DNA of 9,362 bases, taken from contig JALHHX010000083.1 in assembly GCA_022837245.1 (NCBI GenBank), positions 1-9,362 of the forward strand. The letters run 5' to 3'. Below the pieces are notes generated by a model, which had not been told where the DNA came from, made no database searches, and saw nothing but the letters and a program-made list of their open reading frames with translations. Source of the stretch: Lentisphaerota bacterium (lineage in GTDB: Bacteria > Verrucomicrobiota > Kiritimatiellia > RFP12 > UBA3636). The stretch's first letter is position 1; each line of letters begins with the position of its first letter. This document shows positions 1-6,319 of the stretch, in pieces. A program made the position numbers and the translations under genes.

Positions 1-46
1 CAACTCCCGTGAAAACCGCAGCCAATGCCGTGTTGCTCTTCATCAT
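1..46 (-). CDS. N-terminus of an unidentified protein, cut by the window edge
   Basis: On the minus strand two tandem ATG codons (46-44 and 43-41) open a frame that begins MMKSNTALAAVFTGV and runs off the left edge. A GGAG sequence (55-52) lies 5 nt before the first ATG and 8 nt before the second, a reasonable SD spacing for either. The start MKSN followed by a short hydrophobic, alanine-rich run could be the beginning of a signal peptide or membrane anchor, but only 15 residues are visible. A CATAAT hexamer (115-110) could be its -10 element, with only a poor -35 match. I do not recognise the protein. The call rests on the SD/ATG pair and an open frame, so it is tentative. Confidence 0.35.
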   Translation of the reverse strand, partial: MMKSNTALAAVFTGV

Positions 47-157
47 GTATACTCCATCTTGCAACGCCTCCCTCGAAAGAGCGGGTTGTATTCCTAAAAA
101 CAGGCCAACATTATGCCTTCACCAGCGTGCAAAATCCAGTGAAATCATATTTACGCA

Positions 158-186
158 TTGACTATTCGCGAATATTTTCTTAAAGT
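158..186 (+). promoter_or_regulatory. Putative sigma70-type promoter of the DRTGG/PHP operon with a palindrome in its spacer
   Basis: TTGACT (158-163, 5/6 to TTGACA) is followed after exactly 17 bp by TAAAGT (181-186, 4/6 to TATAAT). The spacer contains the perfect 12-bp palindrome TATTCGCGAATA (163-174), placed as a repressor operator would be. Transcription would start near 193, giving an untranslated leader of a little over 100 nt before the ATG at 307. A later TATACT (283-288) has no usable -35 and lies too close to the gene, so I prefer the upstream pair. The assignment rests on pattern match alone. Confidence 0.45.
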
Positions 187-206
187 GAGTGGCTGTTCAA
201 ATGAAT

Positions 207-278
207 TGACGGCGGTATTCCCCGCGCTCCGTCAGCGCTCCTTTACGCGGAGCCTCAAGCGGCGGCACGCGGGGATTA
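207..278 (+). promoter_or_regulatory. GC-rich foldable leader of the DRTGG/PHP operon
   Basis: The outer stem is TCCCCGCG (219-226) with CGCGGGGA (268-275), eight pairs, nearly all G-C. Inside it CTCCG (227-231) can pair with CGGAG (248-252). There are two alternatives: TGACGG (207-212) pairing CCGTCA (229-234), and GCTCC (237-241) pairing GGAGC (249-253). Some of these exclude each other, as in an RNA switch. No U-run follows the outer stem, so it is not a plain intrinsic terminator. The structure ends about 30 nt before the start codon, leaving the SD (GAGGA, 298-302) outside the stem. I cannot match it to a known riboswitch class. Confidence 0.35.
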
Positions 279-306
279 TGTTTATACTGGGCGTTTTGAG
301 GAAAAT

Positions 307-660
307 ATGACAATAGATGAAGTGGCGGAGGTTTTGGACGGGAAGATCCTTTTCAGGGAGAATAACAAGAACCGTGAGGTCGGGTTCGTGGTGGCGTCGG
401 ATCTGATGAGCGACGTCCTGCTAGTCGACCAGAATGACATCCTGCTGCTCACTTCACTGGCAAGCGACCAGTCGCTGCGCACGGCTCAGATCGTCGGGGC
501 GATGGGCGTGGTCGTGCACAACGACAAACCCCTCCCGGCCTCGATGCAAGACGTCTCAAGGCGCCTTGGCATCTCGCTCGTTTCGTCTCCATTGGGGAAA
601 TACGAGAGCTGCGTCAGAATACACAAGGCGCTGGAAGCAGAAAAGCAAAGCCGCGGCTAA
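307..660 (+). CDS. DRTGG-domain protein, divergent first copy
   Basis: This 117-residue protein spans a single DRTGG-type domain, a small alpha/beta fold known from HPr kinase and phosphotransacetylase N-termini and from stand-alone proteins encoded near [FeFe] hydrogenases. No literal DRTGG motif is present. It is placed by likeness to the second copy at 1709-2050: both open with MT(I/L)xE(V/L)A, share (A/T)SD(L/M)(M/L)SDV, and end with SSPL or TTPL followed by an aromatic residue and SCV. Between these landmarks it differs: the second copy has the family-like ALITIQNH stretch, this one has ILLLTSLA. The start is supported by GAGGA at 298-302, though the 4-nt spacing is short. It is the first gene of the operon and ends 26 nt before the CBS/ATPase gene. 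A regulatory or ligand-binding role is inferred from context; its ligand is unknown. Confidence 0.75.
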   Translation: MTIDEVAEVLDGKILFRENNKNREVGFVVASDLMSDVLLVDQNDILLLTSLASDQSLRTAQIVGAMGVVVHNDKPLPASMQDVSRRLGISLVSSPLGKYESCVRIHKALEAEKQSRG

Positions 661-686
661 CCTCAATCAGGAGGACTCTAGGTAAC

Positions 687-1712
687 ATGCCAGACGACAC
701 CAACGGTAAAAGAGCCATCCCACCGGGAGCGAAGAACGATTTCGCCGGGCTTAAAAACGCCGACGAGACGTCGCCGCTCGTCATCATGGAACTCATCCAG
801 CGCCTGAAGGTGCGGGACGTCATGACGCGCAACCTTGTCACCATCACACGCAAAGACACCATGCGGCGGGCGCAGGAGTTGATGAGGATCAACCACTTCA
901 ACGGAGTGCCAATCGCCGAGCACGGGCGGCTTTTCGGCATCGTAAGCATAGACGACATAATACAAGCGATCATGGGCGGATACATTGACGAAACCGCCGA
1001 CAAACACATGTCCACACGCCTCATCGTTTTGGAGGACGACATGCCGATTTCGTTCGCCCTCCGCTACTTTGAGAACTACAAATATGGGCGCTTCCCAGTC
1101 CTAAGCAAAGACCGCATGCTAGTCGGCATCGTGAGCCAGCGCGACATCAACCGCGTTCTGCTGTACGAGCTCACAAAGGAAATCAACCGTCTGGAACGCC
1201 AAATAACCCGTCCGCCGGAAGACGGCATGGGCGACAACTTCTACATGCTCCGCGAGTACCCCGTGGTCAAACTGGATTTCGAAAACGCCGGAAAGGCCGC
1301 GAACGAAATCAAACGCCTCCTCCAGGAGCGGAAACTCGATGCGCACACCGCGCGGCGCATAGCCGTGGCCGCATACGAACTCGAAATAAACATTTGCATC
1401 CACTCTTACGGCGGAACTCTCGGCATTATCGTCGCCGGCAACCAGGCGGAGGTAGTGGCTAAAGACACAGGGCCAGGGATTGAAGACGTCGAATGGGCAT
1501 GCAGGGACGGCACTTCCACAGCCAACGACTGGATACGCTCCCTCGGCTTCGGCGCCGGCATGGGTCTTGCCAATTCAAAACGCGTGTCAGACGAGTTTGT
1601 AATAAAATCCACCATGGGCAAAGGCACGACCGTCCGCTGCAAATTCAACATCGGGAATCCCCCGGGGCATGACATGGACGAAGTGTCGGCGGATGAGGAG
1701 AAAAACACATGA
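687..1712 (+). CDS. CBS-pair protein with C-terminal anti-sigma-type (RsbW/RsbT-like) ATPase domain
   Basis: This 341-residue soluble protein has two CBS repeats (about 42-97 and 104-160), a charged helical linker (about 160-178) and a GHKL ATPase domain (about 193-322). CBS pairs commonly bind AMP, ATP or related nucleotides. ATPase motifs are visible: an N-box with E231, N235 and H239; DTGPGI at 260-265; and the glycine-rich lid GFGAGMGLAN at 287-296. This lid is typical of the 'anti-sigma regulatory factor / Ser-Thr kinase' proteins encoded beside [FeFe] hydrogenases, and there is no His-phosphotransfer region of a classical sensor kinase. AGGAGG (669-674) lies 12 nt before the ATG, a long spacing. 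The last codons overlap the next gene's start by ATGA. The likely job is sensing adenylate charge and phosphorylating or binding a partner; the partner is not identifiable here. Confidence 0.88.
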   Translation: MPDDTNGKRAIPPGAKNDFAGLKNADETSPLVIMELIQRLKVRDVMTRNLVTITRKDTMRRAQELMRINHFNGVPIAEHGRLFGIVSIDDIIQAIMGGYIDETADKHMSTRLIVLEDDMPISFALRYFENYKYGRFPVLSKDRMLVGIVSQRDINRVLLYELTKEINRLERQITRPPEDGMGDNFYMLREYPVVKLDFENAGKAANEIKRLLQERKLDAHTARRIAVAAYELEINICIHSYGGTLGIIVAGNQAEVVAKDTGPGIEDVEWACRDGTSTANDWIRSLGFGAGMGLANSKRVSDEFVIKSTMGKGTTVRCKFNIGNPPGHDMDEVSADEEKNT

Positions 1713-2050
1713 CGCTACAGGAACTCGCCACGATCTGCGGCGGTACCGTGCAGGTGGCCACACCGGCCGGCGCCTCCATCACATCGGCGTACACATCTGA
1801 CATGCTAAGCGACGTCATGGCTCACGCCCCTGGCGATTCAGCGCTAATCACGATCCAAAACCACATCAACACCGTCGCTGTATGCACGCTCGTCGGCGTT
1901 AAGTCGATAGTTATTTGCCACGACCGCGACATACCTGACGACATGAGGCGATCCGCCGAGAGAGAAGGCGTTGGCATAATCACTACTCCCCTTTCGCAGT
2001 TTGACGCTTCATGCGTTATTGGTGTCGCGCTGGGAAAATCCAAGGTATAG
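1709..2050 (+). CDS. DRTGG-domain protein, canonical second copy
   Basis: This 113-residue protein is one DRTGG-type domain and resembles the stand-alone DRTGG proteins of hydrogenase-linked operons more closely than the first copy does. Recognisable stretches are TSDMLSDVMAHA (about 30-41), ALITIQNHINTVAV (about 46-59) and the C-terminal TTPLSQFDASCV. The literal DRTGG string is absent, as is common in this group. Its ATG overlaps the stop codon of the CBS/ATPase gene (ATGA), and GAGGAG (1695-1700) sits 8 nt upstream, so translation is probably coupled and the two products made in fixed ratio. That coupling suggests it is a partner or ligand-sensing subunit for the ATPase. The PHP gene follows after 40 nt. 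Confidence 0.8.
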   Translation: MTLQELATICGGTVQVATPAGASITSAYTSDMLSDVMAHAPGDSALITIQNHINTVAVCTLVGVKSIVICHDRDIPDDMRRSAEREGVGIITTPLSQFDASCVIGVALGKSKV

Positions 2051-2090
2051 AAGGCCAGCCCCGGGCATCGTCCCGCAACCACACACCCGC

Positions 2091-2822
2091 ATGCGTTTCG
2101 ACCTGCACATACATTCATGCCTCTCCCCGTGCGCCTCGCTGGAAATGTCGCCTTGCGCAATAGCCCGGATCGCGCGCCAAAAAGGCATCGACGGCATCGC
2201 CATATCCGACCACAACACCGCGCGCAACGCCCCCGCTTTCGCGGAATGCTGCCGCCGCGCCGGCGTCGCCGCCCTTTATGGTCTTGAGGTATGCTCGGCG
2301 GAGGAAGTGCACTTGCTAACCATCTTCGACACAGTTGAGCAGGCTCTTGCCATGACCGACTGGGTGCGCGACGGCCTTGTAAAGCGCGTCAACCAACCGG
2401 AGGTCTTCGGCGACCAGCCAATCGTCAACGCTGACAACGAGATCATCGAAATGGAGAGTCTGATGCTTGCAATGCCCACTAAGCTGACGATTTACGAGAT
2501 CGGCGAAAAGGCCCACTCTCTCAATGGACTTTTCGTCGCCTCGCATATCGACCGCACCTATTCGAGCGTGTTCTCGCAACTGGGGGTGCTCTCCGGCAAA
2601 GAAGGCTTGGACGCAATGGAGTTGAGCCGAACCGCCAATCTGGACGAATGGCGGGAACGGACGGAAGGCTACGCGCTCGTCAGATCCTCAGATTCCCACA
2701 ATTTGGATGACGTGGGCCTTGTCTGGACTGAAGCAGACATGCGGGAATTCTCCGTCACGGAGCTCCGCCGCGTATTCCACGAAAAAGCCACTGCGCTCAG
2801 CCCGCGCATTTCTAGCTTCTGA
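2091..2822 (+). CDS. PHP-domain metal-dependent phosphoesterase
   Basis: This 243-residue protein is a stand-alone PHP domain, a TIM-barrel-like fold whose members hydrolyse phosphoesters using bound metal ions. Likely metal ligands are all present: HIH (H6, H8) in DLHIHSCLSPCA, SDH (D40, H41), E66 in GLEV, H74, SHID (H152, D154) and the closing SDSH (D201, H203). I chose the ATG at 2091 because the protein then begins directly with MRFDLHIH, the normal start of the family. The same frame extends upstream to 2001, but only through the preceding gene read in another frame. No SD is visible before the ATG. It is the last gene of the operon, and its TGA is one base from the stop of the convergent reductase gene. 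In related operons PHP proteins accompany [FeFe] hydrogenase genes; the substrate is not known. Confidence 0.88.
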   Translation: MRFDLHIHSCLSPCASLEMSPCAIARIARQKGIDGIAISDHNTARNAPAFAECCRRAGVAALYGLEVCSAEEVHLLTIFDTVEQALAMTDWVRDGLVKRVNQPEVFGDQPIVNADNEIIEMESLMLAMPTKLTIYEIGEKAHSLNGLFVASHIDRTYSSVFSQLGVLSGKEGLDAMELSRTANLDEWRERTEGYALVRSSDSHNLDDVGLVWTEADMREFSVTELRRVFHEKATALSPRISSF

Positions 2823-2823
2823 C

Positions 2824-3975
2824 TCAGCCAAATTTGGCGGCTACTTCTTTCAAGCGTTCCGGTATGGCGATGTGCTGGGGGCATTTGGGAACACACACGC
2901 CACACGAGACGCATCCCGCCGCGTTTTTGCCGAACATGGGCACCCACTCTTCGTACTGCGTCTTGCACTCTTCCTCGGTCTTGCCCTTGGAGAGGTTGTT
3001 GAACGTCTGGAAATTGTACGGGATGGCCACGCCATGCGGACACGGCATACAGTACGAACACGATGTGCAAGGGATGGTGTTCTGGCCTTGTATGGCCTGC
3101 TGGGCCTTGGCGATGATCTCCGTGTCCTTCTGCGTTATCATGCCGACGCTGGAGCGTCCGGCGTAGAGCAAGTTGTCGCGCACCATCTGCATCGAGCCCA
3201 TACCGCTCAGCAGAAGCGACACTTCGGGCTTGTTCCAAATGTAATCAAGTGCCCATTCGACCGGCGTCTTGCCCGTGGGTTCGAATATCTTCGCAACTTC
3301 CGGCGAGACGTCCGCAAGCGCGCCTCCGCGCAACGGCTCCATCACAATCACGCCAAGTCCCCTTGCTGCGGCATACTTCATGCCGGCGAGTCCAGCTTGG
3401 TAATCCGCATCGAGATAGTTCAACTGTATCTGGCAAAACTCCCATTCCGCGCTGTAGTCCACAATCTCCTTGAATGCGCGCAGGTCGTCATGAAAAGAAA
3501 ACCCAATATGGCGCACCTTGCCCGATTCCCTGGCCGCAACCAGTTGGTCGAACACCTTGTTAGGGAGGCATATATCCCTCCAGCTTTTCCTGCTCAGTGA
3601 ATGGAGGAGATAGAAGTCGAGATGATCAGTCTGCAGTTTGTCAAGCTGTTCATTGAGTATTCTGTCGAAGTCCTCCTGTTTTTTGCAGTTCCAACAAGGA
3701 AATTTCGTGGCCAGGTTTACCTTTTCGCGGTAGCCGTCCTGAAGAGCGCGCCCAGCGACGACCTCGGACATGCCGTCATGGTAGCCGTAAGCGGTGTCCA
3801 CGTAATTGACCCCGTTGTCTATCGCATGGCGCACGATCTTAATCGCCTGGGGCTCGTCAATCCCAGTCTTGCCCTTGGGGTTCCCCGGATCCAACGGCAA
3901 CGTCGGCAAACGCATCATCCCAAAGCCCAGCGCGGAGACATCCACGCCGGTTTTCCCTATTTTTCTGTATTTCAT
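2824..3975 (-). CDS. Aldo/keto reductase with C-terminal 2x[4Fe-4S] ferredoxin-like domain
   Basis: This 383-residue protein has an aldo/keto reductase barrel (about 1-285) followed by a ferredoxin-like tail. It begins MKYRKIGKTGVDVSALGFG, typical of this family. The catalytic tetrad can be read as D60, Y65, K91 and H125. The tail carries two cysteine clusters: C303, C306, C309, C312 (CxxCxxCxxCP) and C355, C358, C361, C365 (CxxCxxCxxxCP), each followed by an IP signature, as in two [4Fe-4S] sites. Such proteins are common in strict anaerobes and may pass electrons between NAD(P)H chemistry and an Fe-S carrier; the substrate is unknown. An extra C94-W-N-C97 motif lies just after the catalytic lysine. 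The gene starts 12 nt after the EF-G-like stop with no SD, so it is probably read by reinitiation from that gene. No terminator follows its stop. Confidence 0.9.
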   Translation of the reverse strand: MKYRKIGKTGVDVSALGFGMMRLPTLPLDPGNPKGKTGIDEPQAIKIVRHAIDNGVNYVDTAYGYHDGMSEVVAGRALQDGYREKVNLATKFPCWNCKKQEDFDRILNEQLDKLQTDHLDFYLLHSLSRKSWRDICLPNKVFDQLVAARESGKVRHIGFSFHDDLRAFKEIVDYSAEWEFCQIQLNYLDADYQAGLAGMKYAAARGLGVIVMEPLRGGALADVSPEVAKIFEPTGKTPVEWALDYIWNKPEVSLLLSGMGSMQMVRDNLLYAGRSSVGMITQKDTEIIAKAQQAIQGQNTIPCTSCSYCMPCPHGVAIPYNFQTFNNLSKGKTEEECKTQYEEWVPMFGKNAAGCVSCGVCVPKCPQHIAIPERLKEVAAKFG

Positions 3976-3987
3976 ATTTTTGATGTT

Positions 3988-6021
3988 CTATTCGTCGGCC
4001 TCATGCTGCTTGTGCGGCGACGCGGCTATGATCTTTGGCGCCACGCTGGAAGGCACGACGTCGTATCTGGCGAACTTCATCTCGAACGACGCCTGGCCGC
4101 CGGAAATCGAGCGCAGTTCCGCAGCATACCTGAAGAGCTCCGACTGCGGCACATCAGCCACGATAACCTGCATATCCTCCTCCGACTCATAGCCCAGCAC
4201 CCTGCCGCGCTTGTGGTTGAGGTCGCCCGTCACGGCGCCCATGAACGTGTCGGGCGTCGAGATTCGCACGCTCATTATCGGCTCGAGCAGGACAGGCTTC
4301 GCGTTGGCCAGCGCCTCGCGCAGCGCACCCGATCCGGCGATCTTGAACGCGATTTCCGAGGAGTCCACGTCGTGGAAGGAGCCGTCGTACACGCGCACCT
4401 TGATCCCCACCACCGGATAGCCCGCCACCGAGCCGTGCTGCATGCGCTCGACCACACCCTTCTCAATCGCGGGGATGAAGTTGCCGGGGATGGAGCCGCC
4501 GACGGTCTCGTTGACGAACCAATCCTCGTCACCATCCTGAAGCTTCTCCACGGTGAGGTACACCTCGCCGTACTGGCCGCGGCCGCCCGACTGCTTCTTG
4601 TGCTTGTAATGGCCGTCGCCCTTGCCCGTCACAGTCTCGCGGTAGGCTACTTTAGGCGTGTCTAGCTTGATGCTCACGTTGCTCATCTGCTTCATCATGT
4701 TCACCACCACGTCCAGATGCACGTCGCCCAGCCCCTTGATAATGGTTTCGTGCGTCTCCGAATTGCGCTCCGAACGCAACGTCGGGTCCTGCTCAAGCAA
4801 ACGCTGAAGAGCCGGACCGAGTTTGTCGTCGTCAGCCTGCGTCTCCGCAGTCACCGAAGCGAACATGACCGGCTCCGGGAACTGGACGGGACGCGCCCTC
4901 AGCGGATTCCCGATGGAGCAGAGCGTGTCGCTCACCTTTGTCGCCTTGAGTTTGGGAATCGCGACTATGTCGCCAGTGGTCACCGAATCCACATTGGTGT
5001 ATTTCTTGCCGCAAGGCACAAGCAGAGAGGAGACTTTCTCGCGCCCCGAACTGGGGTTCTCCACCTCCGTGTCGACCTTGAGGCTTCCGGCAAGCACCCG
5101 CACGTAGCTCATCTGCCCGACGAAGCTGTCTGAGACCGTGCGCCACACCAGGCCCGCGAAAGGCGCCTCCGCAGACGTGTCGATAACACCGCCATTGGCG
5201 TCTGTGCGCTCTTTTTCGTATGGATTGGCCATGTAGTGGATTATCGACTCGAGAAGCAGGTCCACACCTCCACCGTTCAATGGGCAAACCGGAATCACCG
5301 GGATGAAAAGACCTTTTGTCGCCGCAACCTCCAGCCCCTTGTGGAGTTCCTCCGGCGTGAGCTTTTCGCCCATGAGGAACTTCTCCGTGAGTTCGTCGCT
5401 GCTCTCAGCCGCGCGCTCCTCAAGATGGGCGCGCGCCTCTTCCGCGGCGGCCTTGAACGCCGCCGGGACATCGTCCGAAAAAACGCCTGCAACCGACTTT
5501 TTGTCATCCGCGGGAAACGCGATCGGCACGCAAGCCTCTCCAAACGCGGAGCGCAGCGCCTCGACGGTCTTGAGGAAATCGGTGTTGTCCTTGTCCAGAC
5601 CAGTCACGACAATGCAGCGCGAAACAACGCCCGTCTGCTGGAAGCACTTCCACGCTCGGCGAGAACCTACCTGCACGCCGCCCGATGCGTCTATCGTCAG
5701 CAACCCTGAATCGGCGGCGCGGCAGGCGGAGCGCATCTGCCCGTAGAAATCCATGTACCCCGGCGTGTCGGTGAAAAACAGATTGTAGGTCTTACCGTTC
5801 GCGGCCGCGAACTTGGCGTTGAATGTTGAAGAGAAAATCGAGATCTTGCGGTTTTTCTCCTCTTCCGTGAAATCGGAGACGCTGCTGCCGTTCGCGGTCG
5901 AACCAAGCCGGTCATTCAACCCGAGCCTGAAAGCCAGCGCGTCCGTCAGCGCGGTCTTTCCCGAACCGCTGTGCCCAGCCAACACGAAATTTCTAACGTC
6001 TTCAACCGATATCCCGTACAT
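3988..6021 (-). CDS. Elongation factor G-like (EF-G2/FusA2-type) translational GTPase
   Basis: This 677-residue protein has the full EF-G layout: GTPase domain (about 8-275), domain II (about 285-375), III (about 383-455), IV (about 456-573) and V (about 574-660). The P-loop GHSGSGKT is at 16-23. Domain IV keeps HKKQSGGRGQYGEV (474-487) and SFHDVDSSE (548-556); domain V keeps MGAVTGDLNHKRG (594-606). It departs from true EF-G at the GTPase motifs: RKISI (58-62) replaces RGITI, DTPGY (85-89) replaces DTPGH, so the catalytic His is Tyr, and TGLD (140-143) stands where NKxD belongs. DTPGY is, to my knowledge, usual in the EF-G2/FusA2 branch, whose function is unsettled. GAGG (6032-6029) lies 7 nt before the ATG. 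The gene heads a two-gene operon with the Fe-S reductase. It is unlikely to be the cell's main EF-G. Confidence 0.88.
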   Translation of the reverse strand: MYGISVEDVRNFVLAGHSGSGKTALTDALAFRLGLNDRLGSTANGSSVSDFTEEEKNRKISIFSSTFNAKFAAANGKTYNLFFTDTPGYMDFYGQMRSACRAADSGLLTIDASGGVQVGSRRAWKCFQQTGVVSRCIVVTGLDKDNTDFLKTVEALRSAFGEACVPIAFPADDKKSVAGVFSDDVPAAFKAAAEEARAHLEERAAESSDELTEKFLMGEKLTPEELHKGLEVAATKGLFIPVIPVCPLNGGGVDLLLESIIHYMANPYEKERTDANGGVIDTSAEAPFAGLVWRTVSDSFVGQMSYVRVLAGSLKVDTEVENPSSGREKVSSLLVPCGKKYTNVDSVTTGDIVAIPKLKATKVSDTLCSIGNPLRARPVQFPEPVMFASVTAETQADDDKLGPALQRLLEQDPTLRSERNSETHETIIKGLGDVHLDVVVNMMKQMSNVSIKLDTPKVAYRETVTGKGDGHYKHKKQSGGRGQYGEVYLTVEKLQDGDEDWFVNETVGGSIPGNFIPAIEKGVVERMQHGSVAGYPVVGIKVRVYDGSFHDVDSSEIAFKIAGSGALREALANAKPVLLEPIMSVRISTPDTFMGAVTGDLNHKRGRVLGYESEEDMQVIVADVPQSELFRYAAELRSISGGQASFEMKFARYDVVPSSVAPKIIAASPHKQHEADE

Positions 6022-6106
6022 GTTATTTCCTCAATGTGTGTGTAAAAGACATTAGGCAGAGCAGCCGCCGGAAAGGCTGTGCAGCCCCACCTACTTATTT
6101 GGGAGC

Positions 6107-6136
6107 ATTATGCCACAAACAGCGCCATAGTTGCAA
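6107..6136 (-). promoter_or_regulatory. Putative promoter of the EF-G-like / reductase operon
   Basis: Read on the minus strand, TTGCAA (6136-6131, 4/6 to consensus) and CATAAT (6112-6107, 5/6) are separated by 18 bp. Transcription would start near 6100, giving an 80-nt leader before the ATG at 6021. That leader includes GGCT-GCAC-AGCC, a small possible hairpin. The sequence GGCATAATG around the -10 is also found before the partial gene at the left edge (117-109). Between this promoter and the terminator at 6251 (6137-6250) I see no gene, only short inverted repeats such as GGAGGT...ACCTCC. Confidence 0.45.
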
Positions 6137-6250
6137 CCTCTTTCGCATTTGACAAAACTGGAGGTTTGCCAGACAAAATACCTCCCCTTCCCCCTTGGGC
6201 GAACTCATTGTATGATGAGATCTAAAAAGAACTTTTGAAATTCCAGAGTA

Positions 6251-6293
6251 AAAACCGGCGGCACCGTTACTAATTAACGAGCCGCCGGTTTTT
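6251..6293 (-). terminator. Intrinsic terminator after the SGNH hydrolase gene
   Basis: A 12-bp perfect stem, AAAACCGGCGGC (6251-6262) with GCCGCCGGTTTT (6281-6292), is followed on the minus strand by TTTTTACTCT. The loop itself can form five more pairs, CGTTA (6265-6269) with TAACG (6275-6279), leaving a 5-nt loop. It begins 26 nt after the stop codon at 6320. A run of T also follows on the plus strand (to 6293), so it could work in both directions and insulate the SGNH gene from the EF-G-like operon. Confidence 0.85.
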
Positions 6294-6319
6294 CGCGATA
6301 TGTCTTAGAGACAAAGGGA

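Noticed and set aside
283..288. TATACT as the -10 of a second promoter for the first DRTGG gene
   Set aside because: The region 16-18 bp upstream is GC-rich with no -35 likeness, and the start would leave too short a leader before the SD.
2001..2090. Upstream start at 2001 for the PHP gene
   Set aside because: These 30 codons overlap the second DRTGG gene in another frame and have no family likeness; the PHP family begins at the MRFDLHIH start at 2091.
2827..2838. Palindrome GCCAAATTTGGC at the end of the reductase gene as a terminator
   Set aside because: There is no T-run on either side and the sequence simply encodes the last residues A-K-F-G.
2707..4665. Long plus-strand open frames (2707-3600 and 3601-4665) opposite the reductase and EF-G-like genes
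   Set aside because: They are antisense to two clearly recognisable proteins, show no family motif, and their amino-acid make-up (rich in Arg, His, Val, Leu) is typical of shadow frames in GC-rich coding DNA.
6149..6185. Perfect TTGACA (6149-6154) on the plus strand
   Set aside because: No good -10 lies 16-18 bp downstream, no plus-strand gene follows, and the SGNH terminator would stop transcription nearby.
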